NCBI RefSeq assembly: GCF_014652635.1
Contig: NZ_BMZE01000005.1
Span: 61,623-125,622, forward strand
DNA length: 64,000 bases
Source: Devosia pacifica
GTDB lineage: Bacteria; Pseudomonadota; Alphaproteobacteria; Rhizobiales; Devosiaceae
Reading direction: 5' to 3'
Part shown: positions 35,808-44,582 of the stretch, piece after piece
How the letters are laid out: every line of letters begins with the position of its first letter
How positions within the stretch are numbered: the first letter of the stretch is position 1
Translations under genes and position numbers: made by a program
The notes under the pieces: model-generated
What the model was told of the DNA's origin: nothing
What the model saw: only the letters and a program-made list of their open reading frames with translations
Databases searched by the model: none

Positions 35808-36827
35808 GTGTCTTCACCCACCGAGATGATGGCAGTCGAAATCCGCAATCCGGGTGGCCCTGAGGCATTGGCGCACACAGGTGTTCCCGTGCCCTCTCCC
35901 GGTAATGGCGAGGTGCTGATCCGCGTGGCCGCCGCCGGAGTGAACGGGCCGGATCTTGCGCAACGCCGCGGCCTTTACGCCCCCCCGCCTGGCGCTTCGC
36001 CGCTACCGGGCCTCGAGGTCGCCGGAGAGGTCGTGGCAATCGGTCCGGGTGCCGATGATTGGCGTCAGGGCCACCGGGTGATGGCACTGACCAATGGTGG
36101 CGGATACGCCGAATACGTTGCCGTGCCGCAAGGCCAGGTTCTTCCGGCTCCCGCTGGCTGGACTCTCCAACAGGCCGCCGCCGTGCCTGAAACCTATTTC
36201 ACCATCGTCCAAACCCTGGTGATCCGGGCCGGGCTCGCCCCGGACATGACGGTGCTGATCGAAGGCGCTGCCGGTGGGCTCGGCGGCGCGGCAGTCGTCA
36301 TCGCCCGTACCCTTGGCGCCACGCCGATAGCAGTCGTTTCCTCTCCGGCGAAGGCTGAGTATGCCCTCAGCCTGGGTGCTGCTCATGCCATTGATCGCTC
36401 GTTGGAAGACGTGGGCGAGCGCACCCTTGCACTGACCGATGGCCGTGGCGCGGACCGCATCGTGCACGTATCCGGGGCCGCAGGCCTGGCCGCCTGCATG
36501 AAGGCGGCGGCGCGGGGCGCGCATATTCTGGAACTGGCGACGCTTGGCGGGGCGAAGGCGGAAATCAACCTCGCAGAGATCCTTTCCCGGCAGCTGACCA
36601 TCTCCGGCTCGACCCTGCGGCCGCAGACGAGCGACACGAAGGCCGCGATCGCCAGAACCATCGCCGACAAGATCGCTCCTGCCATGGCAAATCCGGGCTT
36701 TCCGCGACCAGCCCTTCGCCCCTTCCCGCTTGCAGACGCTTCGCAAGCGCATGCCGCGATGGAAAGTGATCAGCACTACGGCAAGATCGTTCTGATCACG
36801 GACTGGGGACGAACACAGTCGCACTGA
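35808..36827 (+). CDS. Zinc-free NAD(P)H quinone oxidoreductase (medium-chain family)
   Basis: A 339-residue medium-chain dehydrogenase/reductase of the PIG3/QOR type. It has the GroES-like N-terminal domain with VAAAGVNGPDLAQRRGLY, the NADPH-binding glycine motif GAAGGLGGAAV at 153-163, and no zinc-ligand cysteines. GTG start with AAGGAG five bases upstream. It is expected to reduce quinones or enones with NADPH in the cytosol. It lies just before the DUF1013 gene but a promoter separates them. Confidence 0.9.
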   Translation: MSSPTEMMAVEIRNPGGPEALAHTGVPVPSPGNGEVLIRVAAAGVNGPDLAQRRGLYAPPPGASPLPGLEVAGEVVAIGPGADDWRQGHRVMALTNGGGYAEYVAVPQGQVLPAPAGWTLQQAAAVPETYFTIVQTLVIRAGLAPDMTVLIEGAAGGLGGAAVVIARTLGATPIAVVSSPAKAEYALSLGAAHAIDRSLEDVGERTLALTDGRGADRIVHVSGAAGLAACMKAAARGAHILELATLGGAKAEINLAEILSRQLTISGSTLRPQTSDTKAAIARTIADKIAPAMANPGFPRPALRPFPLADASQAHAAMESDQHYGKIVLITDWGRTQSH

Positions 36828-36836
36828 GGAATATAT

Positions 36837-36865
36837 TTGCGCTAAGAGCGCGCAATCCATATATT
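36837..36865 (+). promoter_or_regulatory. Candidate sigma-70 promoter of trcR
   Basis: TTGCGC at 36837-36842 and TATATT at 36860-36865 are 17 bases apart, 80 bases before the trcR ATG. The spacer contains GCGC-rich dyad symmetry with the -35 (TTGCGC...GCGCAA), which might be an operator. Confidence 0.5.
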
Positions 36866-36945
36866 GGGAGCATTCCCCTCAGCACATGTCAAAGAGGCGG
36901 AGCGAGTCGGAGGAAAACCGGTCGCGCCCCCAGGAGAGATTCATC

Positions 36946-37668
36946 ATGGCTGCACAACTTCTTATGCCGAAGGCGACAGCGGTCTGGCTCGTGGACAACA
37001 CCGCTCTGAGCTTCGACCAGATTGCCGCCTTCTGCACCCTGCATCCGCTCGAAGTGCAAGGCATTGCCGATGGCGACGTCGCAAACGGCATCATGGGTGC
37101 CAACCCGCTGCAGAACGGTCAGTTGACGCGCGAGGAAATCCAGAAGGGCGAAGCCAACCCGGCATACCGCCTGCGGATGTCCGAGCCCAAGGTCCGCGTT
37201 GCTGCATCGAAGCGCAAAGGCCCGCGCTACACCCCGATCTCGCGTCGCAATGAGCGCCCCAACGCCATCAAGTGGCTGGTGCGCAATCATCCCGAGCTCA
37301 AGGACGCGCAGATCATGCGGCTCGTCGGCACCACCAAATCGACGATTGAATCGGTGCGCGACAATACCCACTGGAACGCCTCCAACCTGACTGCGATGGA
37401 TCCGGTGACCCTTGGGCTGTGCAGCCAGATCGAGCTGGATCTCGAGGTCAAGCGCGCCTCGAAGGGCGCCCCGATGCCGGAAGAGTTGAACGAAGGCACG
37501 ACGCTTCTGACGGCCGAGGAGGCGCTTGCGCGCGCCGGGCGGTCGGGCGAAGCAGCCGAAGGTCAGCACAACGATGACAGTGAGCAGCGTCAGCCTTCCC
37601 ACGAGTCTTACGATGCCGAGTCGGTTTTTTCGAAGCTCAAGTCGCTGCGCACGCAGGACGAGGAATAA
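36946..37668 (+). CDS. trcR: DUF1013 protein, TrcR family
   Basis: A 240-residue protein of the DUF1013 family; the Caulobacter member TrcR travels with RNA polymerase and affects cell-cycle transcription. The start MAAQLLMPKATAVWLVDNTA at 36946 follows GGAG; earlier in-frame codons are not conserved-looking. Visible: helix-turn-helix-like N-terminal part (TALSFDQIAAFCTLHPLEV), a basic KRKGPRYTPISRRNERP segment, a second HTH-like part (AQIMRLVGTTKSTIESVR) and an acidic tail. Confidence 0.86.
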   Translation: MAAQLLMPKATAVWLVDNTALSFDQIAAFCTLHPLEVQGIADGDVANGIMGANPLQNGQLTREEIQKGEANPAYRLRMSEPKVRVAASKRKGPRYTPISRRNERPNAIKWLVRNHPELKDAQIMRLVGTTKSTIESVRDNTHWNASNLTAMDPVTLGLCSQIELDLEVKRASKGAPMPEELNEGTTLLTAEEALARAGRSGEAAEGQHNDDSEQRQPSHESYDAESVFSKLKSLRTQDEE

Positions 37669-37698
37669 CCAGAACATTCAGCGCGCAGGAGGCGCACA

Positions 37699-39552
37699 GT
37701 GGAAAGCAACCTCCTGCTCGCTATTTTCGGGCTCTTGGCCGCCAGTATCGTCTTCGTGGCCATCGCCAAGGCTCTGGGCCTCAGCACCGTACTGGGCTAC
37801 CTCGCTGCCGGCGTTCTGATCGGCCCTTTCGGTCTCGGACTTGTCAGCGATGCCGAGACTATCCTGCACGTCGCCGAATTCGGTGTCGTGATGATGCTGT
37901 TCCTGATCGGGCTTGAGCTGCAGCCGCGCGAATTATGGCGAATGCGCCATCGATTGATCGGCCTCGGCGTCACCCAGGTAGCGCTGACCAGCCTGCTGCT
38001 GACCGGGCTTCTTCTTGTCCTTGGGTTCAACTGGGTCACTGCAACTGTAGTCGGTCTCGCCCTTTCCCTGTCCTCGACCGCCATCGCCATGCAAACGGTG
38101 GAACAGCGCGCGATCACACGCTCTGAAACCGGCCGGACCGGTCTTGCCATCCTGCTGGTTCAGGATGTGGCAGTCATCCCGATTCTTGCCGCGGTTCCCC
38201 TTCTTGCCGGCATGATGTACGCGCATCCCGCCTCACTGACGCAGGAGATTACCGAGGCAGCGGAGGCAATCGAAAACACGCGCGATATCGTCACGCCACT
38301 GCTGATCGTTGGTGCCTTCGCCGGGGCGATCTTCGCCGGACGCTTCCTCGTCCGCCCAACGCTTCATCTTGTTGCGCGCACCCGCGTGCGTGAGGCATTT
38401 ACCGCGATGGGTCTGGCGCTTGTCGTAGGTGCGGCGCTTATCACTCAGCTCTTCGGACTCAGCCCCGCCCTTGGGGCGTTTATCGGTGGGGTCCTGCTCG
38501 CCGACAGCGAATACAGCCACGAATTGCACAGCATCCTCGAACCATTCAAGGGCCTGCTGCTCGGGCTGTTCTTTACCTCGGTGGGTATGTCCATCAGCTT
38601 TGATGTACTGCTCGAGCAACCGCTTCGCCTGGGCGCGCTGGTGCTGGCGCTGGTCGGCGTCAAGATCGTGGTACTATTCGCGCTGACCAGCATCTTCAGG
38701 ATGCATCTGGCAGACAAGCTGCTGGTCGCGGTGCTCCTCAGCCAGGCTGGCGAATTCGCGTTCGTGATCCTGCAGCTCGGCCTCGGCAGCGGCGCTATCT
38801 TCCAGCAGGACTATGATTTTTTGACAGCCACCGTCGCGATTTCGATGGCGACGACGCCACTGTTGCTTTTCGCCTTTGATCGCCTGATCGCACCGCGCCT
38901 CGACACGCGAAAAATCGTCGAAGACAGCCCGGAAATCCCCGACCGTCAGCGCATAGTCGTGCTCGGCTATGGCCGGTTCGGCCAGATCGTCACGCGCATG
39001 CTGCGCGCGCAAGGGTTTGAAATGACCCTGATCGACGATGATCCGGTGCAGATCGAGTTGATGCGCCGCTACGGAGTGAAGGTCTTTTACGGTGATGCTT
39101 CCCGGCTCGAACTGCTGCATGCCGCACACGTGGAGCAGGCGCAGATCGTCGTGATTGCGGTGGCGAACGGGCCGCGGATCGTCGAGATCGCCCGCCAGAT
39201 CAGGAAACACTTTCCGCACGTCAAGATTGCCGCCCGCGCTGAAGATCGTGAGCATGCCCATCAGTTGATGGAAATGGGGGTCGAGGCGTTCGAGCGTGAA
39301 CTGTTCCTGTCAGCGGTCAGCCTTGGCGCGCAGGCGCTCGAGCAGTTGGGCTACACAAAGGAGCAGGCGAAAAAACTCGCCGAGGCCTTCGAGCAGCACG
39401 ACCGGCAATTGCTCTCCGATGCCTTCGAATTGCGCCACGACGCGGCTGCCTCCGCTGGACTCTACCGCCGGCGCGCGATGGAATTGCTGGATCGCGCTAT
39501 CGAAGCCGACATACCGGACATTGACAAACGCCCCTCGGACAAGTCCGAATAG
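37699..39552 (+). CDS. Kef-type K+/H+ antiporter with RCK domain
   Basis: A 617-residue cation:proton antiporter-2 family protein. About twelve membrane helices (2-390) with GLELQPRELW and the LSLSSTAIAMQ unwound-helix region, then an RCK-N Rossmann domain from about 410 (VVLGYGRFGQIVTRML). GTG start with AGGAGG seven bases upstream. The C-terminal Glu/Lys-rich helix may dimerise. KefB- or YbaL-like; glutathione control cannot be judged. It starts 30 bases after trcR and may be co-transcribed. Confidence 0.9.
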   Translation: MESNLLLAIFGLLAASIVFVAIAKALGLSTVLGYLAAGVLIGPFGLGLVSDAETILHVAEFGVVMMLFLIGLELQPRELWRMRHRLIGLGVTQVALTSLLLTGLLLVLGFNWVTATVVGLALSLSSTAIAMQTVEQRAITRSETGRTGLAILLVQDVAVIPILAAVPLLAGMMYAHPASLTQEITEAAEAIENTRDIVTPLLIVGAFAGAIFAGRFLVRPTLHLVARTRVREAFTAMGLALVVGAALITQLFGLSPALGAFIGGVLLADSEYSHELHSILEPFKGLLLGLFFTSVGMSISFDVLLEQPLRLGALVLALVGVKIVVLFALTSIFRMHLADKLLVAVLLSQAGEFAFVILQLGLGSGAIFQQDYDFLTATVAISMATTPLLLFAFDRLIAPRLDTRKIVEDSPEIPDRQRIVVLGYGRFGQIVTRMLRAQGFEMTLIDDDPVQIELMRRYGVKVFYGDASRLELLHAAHVEQAQIVVIAVANGPRIVEIARQIRKHFPHVKIAARAEDREHAHQLMEMGVEAFERELFLSAVSLGAQALEQLGYTKEQAKKLAEAFEQHDRQLLSDAFELRHDAAASAGLYRRRAMELLDRAIEADIPDIDKRPSDKSE

Positions 39553-39579
39553 CGCATTCTCTCCTTCGGACTGTTTTTC

Positions 39580-40335
39580 ATGCACGATCTGCTTTTCTGG
39601 GCCATCGCTGTGGCGACGGTGATCATTGTCGGCCTGTCGAAATCCGGGCTGCTCGGCAGCCTGGGCATGGTCGGCGTGCCGTTGCTATCGCTGGTCATGC
39701 CCGCACGAGACGCTGCCGGTATGATGTTGCCGGTGCTGCTGTGCATGGATGCGATCGCGGTCTGGAGTTACAGGCGAGAGGTAAACTGGCAGATCATCCG
39801 CATTATGCTGCCGGGCGCGGCGATCGGAATTCTCGTCGCCTGGGTACTGTGGTCAGCGATCAGTGATGACATGGTGCTGCTGTTCGTCGGCATCATCACC
39901 CTGTTGTTCATCCTCGATGCCATTTTGCCGCTGCGCAAGCAGCTGATCGATGCGCCACCATCGCGTCCCTGGGGCGTGTTCTGGGGCGGATTTGCCGGCT
40001 TCACCAGCTTCGTTAGCCATACCGGCGGCCCGCCATTCCAGATCTACGTTTTGCCGCGCCGTCTGTTGCCGCCGATCTATGCCGGCACCACCGCGTACTT
40101 CTTCGCCATCGTGAACACGGCCAAGCTGCCGCCATACTATTTCCTTGGCCAGCTCAACCCGGCCAATCTTGCCCTTTCGGCGGCCTTGGCGCCTGTCGGC
40201 ATCGTTTCGGTCATTGCCGGGGTCTATCTTGTGCGGCGGATCTCGGCCGCCTTCTTTTACAGGATCGCCTACTGGCTGGTTTTCCTTTTGGCTCTCAAGC
40301 TTATCTGGGACGGCGCCACCGGACTATGGGCATAA
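39580..40335 (+). CDS. TSUP-family permease (TauE/SafE type)
   Basis: A 251-residue membrane protein with seven or eight helices and the family's repeated glycine-rich starts (IIVGLSKSGLLGSLGMVGVP; FWGGFAGFTSFVSHTGGPPF). TSUP members export sulfite, sulfoacetate or other anions; the substrate is not evident. 27 bases after the antiporter gene. Its stop lies in the A-tract of a hairpin that also ends the opposing DUF465 gene. Confidence 0.87.
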   Translation: MHDLLFWAIAVATVIIVGLSKSGLLGSLGMVGVPLLSLVMPARDAAGMMLPVLLCMDAIAVWSYRREVNWQIIRIMLPGAAIGILVAWVLWSAISDDMVLLFVGIITLLFILDAILPLRKQLIDAPPSRPWGVFWGGFAGFTSFVSHTGGPPFQIYVLPRRLLPPIYAGTTAYFFAIVNTAKLPPYYFLGQLNPANLALSAALAPVGIVSVIAGVYLVRRISAAFFYRIAYWLVFLLALKLIWDGATGLWA

Positions 40336-40366
40336 AAAAAGGCCGCGACTGGCGTGTCGTGGCCTT
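40334..40366 (-). terminator. Terminator of the minus-strand DUF465 gene
   Basis: A nine-bp stem with one mismatch (GGCCGCGAC at 40341-40349 with GTCGTGGCC at 40356-40364), followed on the minus strand by TTTTTTTA. On the plus strand the hairpin follows the TSUP stop and is only weakly T-rich, so it may act both ways. Confidence 0.75.
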
Positions 40367-40390
40367 CCTGCTAGCTGGGCGCGGTTCAGA

Positions 40391-40564
40391 TCACGCCGCG
40401 CCGCTTCTCGCTCGAGTCAATTCGTCCTTCACCACGAGCTTCTTTCGCTTGAGCGTTGAGATCAGCATGGGATCTTGCATACGCCGGCCCGATTCAGCCT
40501 GGATTTTTTCATCCAGCTCACGGTGACGCCGCTCAAGTGCGGAGATGTGGCCCTCGGTCGTCAT
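40391..40564 (-). CDS. YdcH/DUF465 family small protein (first copy)
   Basis: A 57-residue protein: MTTEGHISALERRHRELDEK, a charged helix, then LISTLKRKKLVVKDELTR, the DUF465 signature (LK-RKKL-LKDE). GGAG lies five bases before the ATG (GGAGTTGCC). DUF465 proteins are short helical hairpins of unknown role. A second family member is encoded divergently 148 bases away. Confidence 0.82.
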   Translation of the reverse strand: MTTEGHISALERRHRELDEKIQAESGRRMQDPMLISTLKRKKLVVKDELTRARSGAA

Positions 40565-40712
40565 GGCAACTCCTTTCAGCAGGAAACACGAACAGCGTCA
40601 CAAAAAATTCGTACGCTGTCGACTGCAATCGGAGCGCACGTGCAAAATCGGATGCAAAACCCGAAATGATCGGTTAACGAGAAGAGCAACGCATAGGGCA
40701 AAGGCACGCCGG

Positions 40713-40931
40713 ATGACGCTGTCACTCACAAAGGATCAGGAGGCGAGGCTGGGCCTCGAACTGGCCGCAAAACGCCAGGAACACTCGGATCTCGACGCTG
40801 CCATCACGACGCTGACAGAGGCCCGCCTGGCAGACAGGATGCTGCTTCAACGGCTGAAGAAGCGCAAACTGGCGCTCAAGGATCGCATCGTCCAGCTCGA
40901 GCGCATTCTGCTTCCGGACATCATCGCCTGA
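40713..40931 (+). CDS. YdcH/DUF465 family small protein (second copy)
   Basis: A 72-residue protein from ATG 40713: helix LGLELAAKRQEHSDLDAAI followed by MLLQRLKKRKLALKDRIVQL, again the DUF465 signature. No strong ribosome site is visible (GGCACGCCGG before the ATG). In alphaproteobacteria a DUF465 gene often precedes purE, as here (75 bases). Divergent from the first copy. Confidence 0.82.
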   Translation: MTLSLTKDQEARLGLELAAKRQEHSDLDAAITTLTEARLADRMLLQRLKKRKLALKDRIVQLERILLPDIIA

Positions 40932-41006
40932 GGCCCCCGCCAGCTTGAGTTGTGGCAGGACTTGGGCTAAACGCGCCCTTTGACGGCGCGCTGAGGGGAA
41001 TCAGTC

Positions 41007-41504
41007 ATGCTCGCGACACCGCTCGTCGCTTTGGTGATGGGAAGCCAGTCCGATTGGCCGACCATGCGTCACGCCGCCGATACGCTGGACGCGCTCAAGA
41101 TCGAGTATGAAGCACGTATCGTTTCCGCACACCGCACACCGCATCGCCTCGTCGACTTCTCAACGAACGCGCGGGAAGACGGTTTTCGCGTCATCATTGC
41201 AGGTGCCGGCGGCGCGGCGCATCTGCCGGGCATGATCGCGGCAATGACGCCCTTGCCCGTGTTCGGCGTGCCGGTGGAATCGAAGGCCCTGTCCGGCCAT
41301 GACAGCCTTCTCTCGATCGTTCAGATGCCCGGCGGCGTCCCGGTCGGCACGCTTGCTATCGGCAAACCCGGTGCAATCAATGCCGCGCTTCTTGCCGCTT
41401 CTGTCCTGGCCCTCGGTGACGAGGAACTGGCAGACCGCCTCGACGCCTACCGCACCGCACAAACCGAAGCGGTCCCACGCTATCCCTCCGACGACCAACA
41501 CTGA
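41007..41504 (+). CDS. purE: N5-carboxyaminoimidazole ribonucleotide mutase PurE
   Basis: Purine-pathway mutase converting N5-CAIR to CAIR. The 165-residue product has the class I motif [23 protein letters not shown] with the catalytic His, and [15 protein letters not shown]. Standard length. Eight bases before purK; clearly one operon. Confidence 0.96.
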   Translation: MLATPLVALVMGSQSDWPTMRHAADTLDALKIEYEARIVSAHRTPHRLVDFSTNAREDGFRVIIAGAGGAAHLPGMIAAMTPLPVFGVPVESKALSGHDSLLSIVQMPGGVPVGTLAIGKPGAINAALLAASVLALGDEELADRLDAYRTAQTEAVPRYPSDDQH

Positions 41505-41512
41505 AAAGCACC

Positions 41513-42610
41513 GTGACAGATCTTTCTCCCCTGCCTCAGGGCTCTACCATCGGCATCCTCGGTGGCGGTCAACTTGGACGCATGCTCGCACTGGCAGCGG
41601 CACGGCTTGGCATGAAGACCCACATCTTTTGCCCGGACCCGCAAAGTCCGGCGTTCGATGTAACGCCCTATCGCACAGTGGCCGAATACACTGATCAGGA
41701 TGCGCTAGCTGCCTTTGCCGATGCGGTCGACGTCGTCACTTACGAATTTGAGAACGTACCGGTAGAGACCGCCGAATTCATCGCCTCACGCTGCCCCTTG
41801 CGGCCGGGTACGCGCGCTCTGGCCGTCGCGCAGGACCGCTTGGCAGAGAAGACGTTCCTGAGTGAGCACAATATTCCGATCACACCGTATCGGGCGGTTC
41901 ACACGGAAGCCGATCTCGACCGTGCGGGAACAGAACTCGGATTCCCCGGCGTTCTCAAGACCACGCGCCTCGGCTATGACGGCAAAGGGCAGCGCACCGT
42001 TTCGTCACCGGAAGACGCGCGCTCTGCCTTCGCAGACCTTGAGCCAAAACCTCTCGTCTTCGAAGGCTTCGTCAGCTTCGACAAGGAAATCTCGGTGGTC
42101 GGCGCGCGCGACGCTTCCGGCCGTGTGCGCTGTTTCGAGCCGGCAGAGAATCTGCACCAGAATCACATCCTCAAGACCAGCACGGTGCCAGCCGGCATCT
42201 CCCCTGCGCTCGCCAAACATGCCGTGATGGCGACCACCGCCATTCTCGTGGCGCTGGACTATGTGGGGGTCATCGGCGTCGAATTCTTCGTGGCGAGTCG
42301 CGACGGTCGACCTGCCCTGCTGGTGAACGAGATCGCGCCCCGCGTTCACAACTCAGGCCATTGGACCGAAGCCGTGTGCATCACCGACCAGTTCGAGCAG
42401 CACATCAGGGCCATATGCGGCTGGCCGCTGGGCGACACGACACGCCTCGCCGACGTGGTGATGGAGAACCTGCTGGGCGAGGAAATCCATAGACTCGAAG
42501 AGCATTTGCCGGCGACGCGCGTTCATTCCTACGGCAAGCGTGAGGCGCGCTTTGGCCGCAAGATGGGGCATATCAATCGCGTTATTAAAAACGGGCAACG
42601 AAATGATTAG
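41513..42610 (+). CDS. purK: 5-(carboxyamino)imidazole ribonucleotide synthase PurK
   Basis: ATP-grasp enzyme making N5-CAIR from AIR and bicarbonate. The 365-residue product begins after a GTG start with TIGILGGGQLGRMLALAA and shows ATP-grasp residues (KTTRLGYDGKGQ; VNEIAPRVHNSGHWT). Co-transcribed with purE. Confidence 0.96.
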   Translation: MTDLSPLPQGSTIGILGGGQLGRMLALAAARLGMKTHIFCPDPQSPAFDVTPYRTVAEYTDQDALAAFADAVDVVTYEFENVPVETAEFIASRCPLRPGTRALAVAQDRLAEKTFLSEHNIPITPYRAVHTEADLDRAGTELGFPGVLKTTRLGYDGKGQRTVSSPEDARSAFADLEPKPLVFEGFVSFDKEISVVGARDASGRVRCFEPAENLHQNHILKTSTVPAGISPALAKHAVMATTAILVALDYVGVIGVEFFVASRDGRPALLVNEIAPRVHNSGHWTEAVCITDQFEQHIRAICGWPLGDTTRLADVVMENLLGEEIHRLEEHLPATRVHSYGKREARFGRKMGHINRVIKNGQRND

Positions 42611-42626
42611 TCATGCCGTTGAGGTG

Positions 42627-42655
42627 TGGACAAGCCGTGGCCTTTTGGGTATACA
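42627..42655 (+). promoter_or_regulatory. Candidate sigma-70 promoter of rpsU
   Basis: TGGACA at 42627-42632 and TATACA at 42650-42655 are 17 bases apart, about 100 bases upstream of rpsU and just after purK. This would give a leader of roughly 95 bases. Confidence 0.45.
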
Positions 42656-42757
42656 CCGCGCCACGGTGACTGGCTGAGCCGGTCGGCGACGAAGTTTATT
42701 TTGCTTTGGCGCCATGCTTCAGGAACATATGACAAGTTTTGAAAGGGCGGTTGACCT

Positions 42758-42982
42758 TTGCAAGTAGTCGTTCGCGATAACAACGTTGACCAGGCGCTTC
42801 GTGCGCTCAAGAAAAAGCTTCAGCGCGAAGGTGTCTTCCGCGAGATGAAGCTTCGCAACTACTACGAGAAGCCTTCTGAGAAGAAGGCACGTCAGAAGGC
42901 CGAGGCTGTGCGCCGCGCCCGCAAGCTGGCACGCAAGCGCGCCCAGCGCGAAGGTCTGGTGACGACACGGGGTCGTCGCTGA
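42758..42982 (+). CDS. rpsU: 30S ribosomal protein S21
   Basis: A 74-residue basic protein: [20 protein letters not shown], then [20 protein letters not shown] and an Arg/Lys/Ala tail. The only start giving the conserved N-terminus is TTG at 42758, a rare choice that probably lowers translation; AAAGGG lies about 11 bases upstream. S21 in some bacteria affects start-site selection. A bidirectional terminator follows. Confidence 0.95.
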   Translation: MQVVVRDNNVDQALRALKKKLQREGVFREMKLRNYYEKPSEKKARQKAEAVRRARKLARKRAQREGLVTTRGRR

Positions 42983-43004
42983 TCCAGCCCAACGGAACTG
43001 TTTG

Positions 43005-43034
43005 AAAAAAAGCCGCTTTCGGGCGGCTTTTTTG
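43005..43034. terminator. Bidirectional terminator after rpsU
   Basis: A six-bp stem (AGCCGC at 43011-43016 with GCGGCT at 43023-43028) flanked by A6 and T6 tracts. It serves rpsU (plus) and the alpha/beta hydrolase gene (minus), which converge here. Confidence 0.88.
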
Positions 43035-43039
43035 TTGCC

Positions 43040-43846
43040 TCAGTACCGGGCGAAGAATTCGCGGGCCTGCTCCCAAAGCCCGACATCCCACAATCCCGAA
43101 TGGTCGGCGCCCTCGGCGATCCAGAGCTCATCCGGGTTCGGCGCCAGGTCGTATAACCGCCGGCCGTTTGATACGTCGATGGTCGTGTCCGCTGTACCGT
43201 GCGCGACCAGGACCGGCTCCTCGACATCGCTGATCCACTGGTTCGATGGAAACTGATCCTGCATCAGCCAATGGACCGGCAGAAAGGGATATCGCTCCGC
43301 TGCGACCTGCACTGCCGAGAGGAACGGCGTCTCAAGCAGCAGCGCCTCTGCATCGCGCAGGCTGGCTACATAGGTGGCGGGACCGGTGCCTAGTGAGCGT
43401 CCCCAGATCATCAGGTCACTGCCGCCCTGCTCCCTTGCCCAATCGAACACCTCAACGGAGTCAGACAGGATCGCGTCTTCGCTGATGGCACCGGGAGAGA
43501 GTGGAAAGCCTCGATAATCGAACGCGACGAAGCCGTACCCTTCGTCAAGCCAAGCAGCGAAGCGTTCATGCTCGGCGGAAAAGCTGCCGTAATTGCCTTT
43601 GTAATAGACAATCACTGGCATTCCCGACTGTGGCGGCGCGTACCAGCCATTAACGACCTCGCCATCCCCCACCTGGATGCGGATGGTTTGCGCCCGCGCC
43701 AGCGAAAGCTCTTCAAGCGGCGTGATCTCGCCATTCGGGAAGTACTGCAGATCCCGCTGCAAGGCATAGACTGCCACTAGCACGCCCAAATAGGCGATAA
43801 CGAGAAAAACAACGACTGCGACGGCGATGCGCTTCAGAATCTTCAC
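43040..43846 (-). CDS. Membrane-anchored alpha/beta hydrolase
   Basis: A 268-residue hydrolase with an N-terminal membrane anchor (about 8-28) and an alpha/beta fold: oxyanion region YKGNYGSFSA, nucleophile Ser in WGRSLGTGPA, acid Asp in HGTADTTI and His in GADHSGLWD. Similar to the ABHD13/YfhR (Bem46-like) group. Substrate unknown. It overlaps the DsbA-like gene as ATGA. Confidence 0.87.
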   Translation of the reverse strand: MKILKRIAVAVVVFLVIAYLGVLVAVYALQRDLQYFPNGEITPLEELSLARAQTIRIQVGDGEVVNGWYAPPQSGMPVIVYYKGNYGSFSAEHERFAAWLDEGYGFVAFDYRGFPLSPGAISEDAILSDSVEVFDWAREQGGSDLMIWGRSLGTGPATYVASLRDAEALLLETPFLSAVQVAAERYPFLPVHWLMQDQFPSNQWISDVEEPVLVAHGTADTTIDVSNGRRLYDLAPNPDELWIAEGADHSGLWDVGLWEQAREFFARY

Positions 43847-44502
43847 GCCCGCTCCACATCAGGGTCGTCTTCGGCGAGGGTACGCTCAATCGCCTCAATG
43901 AACACATCCTCAGGCTGAGCGCCGGACAGGGCGTATTTCTGGTTGAACACGAAAAACGGAACGCCTCTTATGCCCTGGGCGGCGGCGGCATTCGCGAGAC
44001 GTTCCGTTTCCACCAGTTGCACCGGATCATTGATCGCGTCCATAGCTTCACCGCGATCGAACCCATGTCTCTCGGCGAGATCGGCCAGGACATTGTCGTC
44101 GTTGATCTGCAGATGATCCAGAAAGTACGCTTCGGCTATAGCGTTGGCTAACGGGTGCTGTGTGCCATAAGGCAAAGCAAGGCGCGTGAGTGTGTGAGCC
44201 TTAGCAGTCGGATAGCGGCGCGGCTGTGCACTCAGATCAAGCACAATGCCGGATTTGGCTGCCTCCTGCTCCACTCTCTCATACAATTCGCGCGGATCGC
44301 GTCCGTACTTGGCGCGCAGCACTTCGTCATTGTCGACGCCCTCCTCGGGAGTCGTCGGGTCAAGATAGAACGGGTGGTTCAGGATCGTCACATCGATGCC
44401 TTGAGGCAGACGGTCGACAGCCTTGTCGAGTCGGACAGAGCCCACAAGGCACCAAGGGCAAACGACATCGGTAAACACGTCAATTTTCAGATGACTGGGC
44501 AT
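43843..44502 (-). CDS. DsbA-family FrnE-like oxidoreductase
   Basis: A 219-residue thioredoxin-fold protein of the FrnE/HCCA-isomerase type, with the active site CPWC in FTDVVCPWCLVG near residue 14, the helical insertion, and the cis-Pro loop GVPFFVFNQKYALSGAQ. There is no signal peptide from the chosen start (44502, MPSHLKIDVF), so it should be cytosolic. It may act as a disulfide reductase/isomerase. Coupled with the downstream hydrolase. Confidence 0.9.
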   Translation of the reverse strand: MPSHLKIDVFTDVVCPWCLVGSVRLDKAVDRLPQGIDVTILNHPFYLDPTTPEEGVDNDEVLRAKYGRDPRELYERVEQEAAKSGIVLDLSAQPRRYPTAKAHTLTRLALPYGTQHPLANAIAEAYFLDHLQINDDNVLADLAERHGFDRGEAMDAINDPVQLVETERLANAAAAQGIRGVPFFVFNQKYALSGAQPEDVFIEAIERTLAEDDPDVERA

Positions 44503-44582
44503 CTCATATCCTTTGTCAGATGCCCAAGAAATGGCGTGTGACGTCGGCCAAGACAAGCCCTGCTATGGCTTATGGCCCCTTG

